Assembly (NCBI RefSeq): GCF_040054535.1
Contig: NC_090784.1
Location: forward strand, 1,493,001-1,557,000
Source of the DNA: Antennarius striatus
Taxonomy: Eukaryota; Chordata; Actinopteri; Lophiiformes; Antennariidae
Reading direction: 5' to 3'
DNA: 64,000 bases
Of the stretch, positions 63,485-64,000 are shown one piece after another (within the stretch, counting starts at the first letter, position 1; the number at the start of each line of letters is the position of its first letter). A program made the position numbers and the translations under genes. The notes under the pieces are model-generated. The model did no database searches, was not told the origin of the DNA, and was given only the letters and a program-made list of their open reading frames with translations.

Positions 63485-64000
63485 GTATGATGTTCATTGT
63501 TATCTGCCCCCCCCCAAATGATGGAGGATCTCACCACAGCAGATGGGATCAGGCCCTGATACACGAGTTTGACACCTTAGAACCTCTGAAGCATGTTGTA
63601 AAAAGAGAGAGCAGCTGGTGAACACGCAGCAGCCTCCAGGAAAGTCAAGTCACATATCCTGAGGTGGAACTCAGTGCACGTAGACAAACTGTCAATCCTT
63701 CATTCCCACAGAAGCACTCTGAAAAGCCAGGCGATGGGCCTGCATTTGCATAGACGTTAAGAACAGAAATAGGTGGGGGCCTGGAATGAGGCCATATCCT
63801 GTGTGATCAGTGAGAAACAGGCCCCAGCCTGTGGTTAAATAATCAGAGGAATGAAGAAGAGATGCGAGACGCTGGATCGTCTTTGGCAAGTTCATGCCAG
63901 TACAATGGTGAAATCTATAAACTAATGTAGGGAGGGGGAGCACAGGTAATGCAAAAACAAACTAGATATGAGAAATAATTGTTTCGACCACAAACGTGAA
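63485..64000. other. grhl2 intron 6 (start), runs off the window
   Basis: Starts with gtatga. No further grhl2 exon is visible before the window ends. Confidence 0.6.

Overview
This is genomic DNA of a bony fish, most likely a percomorph-type teleost. The coding exons encode nearly vertebrate-standard PABPC1, 14-3-3, ZNF706 and GRHL2 proteins. The space between them is filled with typical fish repeats: Tc1-like transposons, Tigger/pogo relatives, TA-flanked MITEs, RTE, L2-like, L1/Tx1 and R2-like LINE remains, and a fish-type integrase (rva_4-like) element. There are no prokaryotic features.

Layout. 1-870: two 11-bp minisatellites inside a CpG-rich, promoter-like stretch. 2815-5110: a broken integrase gene facing a broken HECT-like gene. 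6045-12660: pabpc1, minus strand, 14 coding exons, 634 aa. 13780-26407 or beyond: a 14-3-3 gene (ywhaz by position), minus strand, 5 coding exons, 245 aa. Its last intron is almost entirely four DNA transposons laid end to end. 26500-43000: gene-poor and repeat-rich. It holds a pogo relic, a Tc1 element with a nested MITE, a hAT-type MITE, a minus-strand RTE LINE, an R2-like LINE relic, and a weak two-exon gene candidate at 37000-37641. 42870-45140: znf706, minus strand, 2 coding exons, exactly 76 aa. 45561-60545: a hAT element, GC-rich satellites, an L1/Tx1 relic split by a 1.3-kb long-inverted-repeat element, an L2-like LINE split by a complete RTE element with a 12-bp target duplication, and a third RTE copy. 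60650-64000: the promoter side and first six coding exons of grhl2, plus strand, running off the window.

The order pabpc1 - ywhaz - znf706 - grhl2 is the same as on human chromosome 8q22.3 (from general knowledge), so this is an ancient vertebrate synteny block. The genes are not an operon. They act in mRNA stability and translation (pabpc1), phosphoprotein binding (14-3-3), an unclear small zinc-finger role (znf706) and epithelial transcription (grhl2). I see no prokaryote-style defence system, CRISPR array, rRNA or convincing tRNA. The most unusual items are the long-inverted-repeat element, the integrase plus HECT pair, a three-copy repeat family I cannot name, the RTE copies that share the same frame breaks, and the divergent 14-3-3 protein. 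All exon boundaries were set by reading splice sites and frame by eye.
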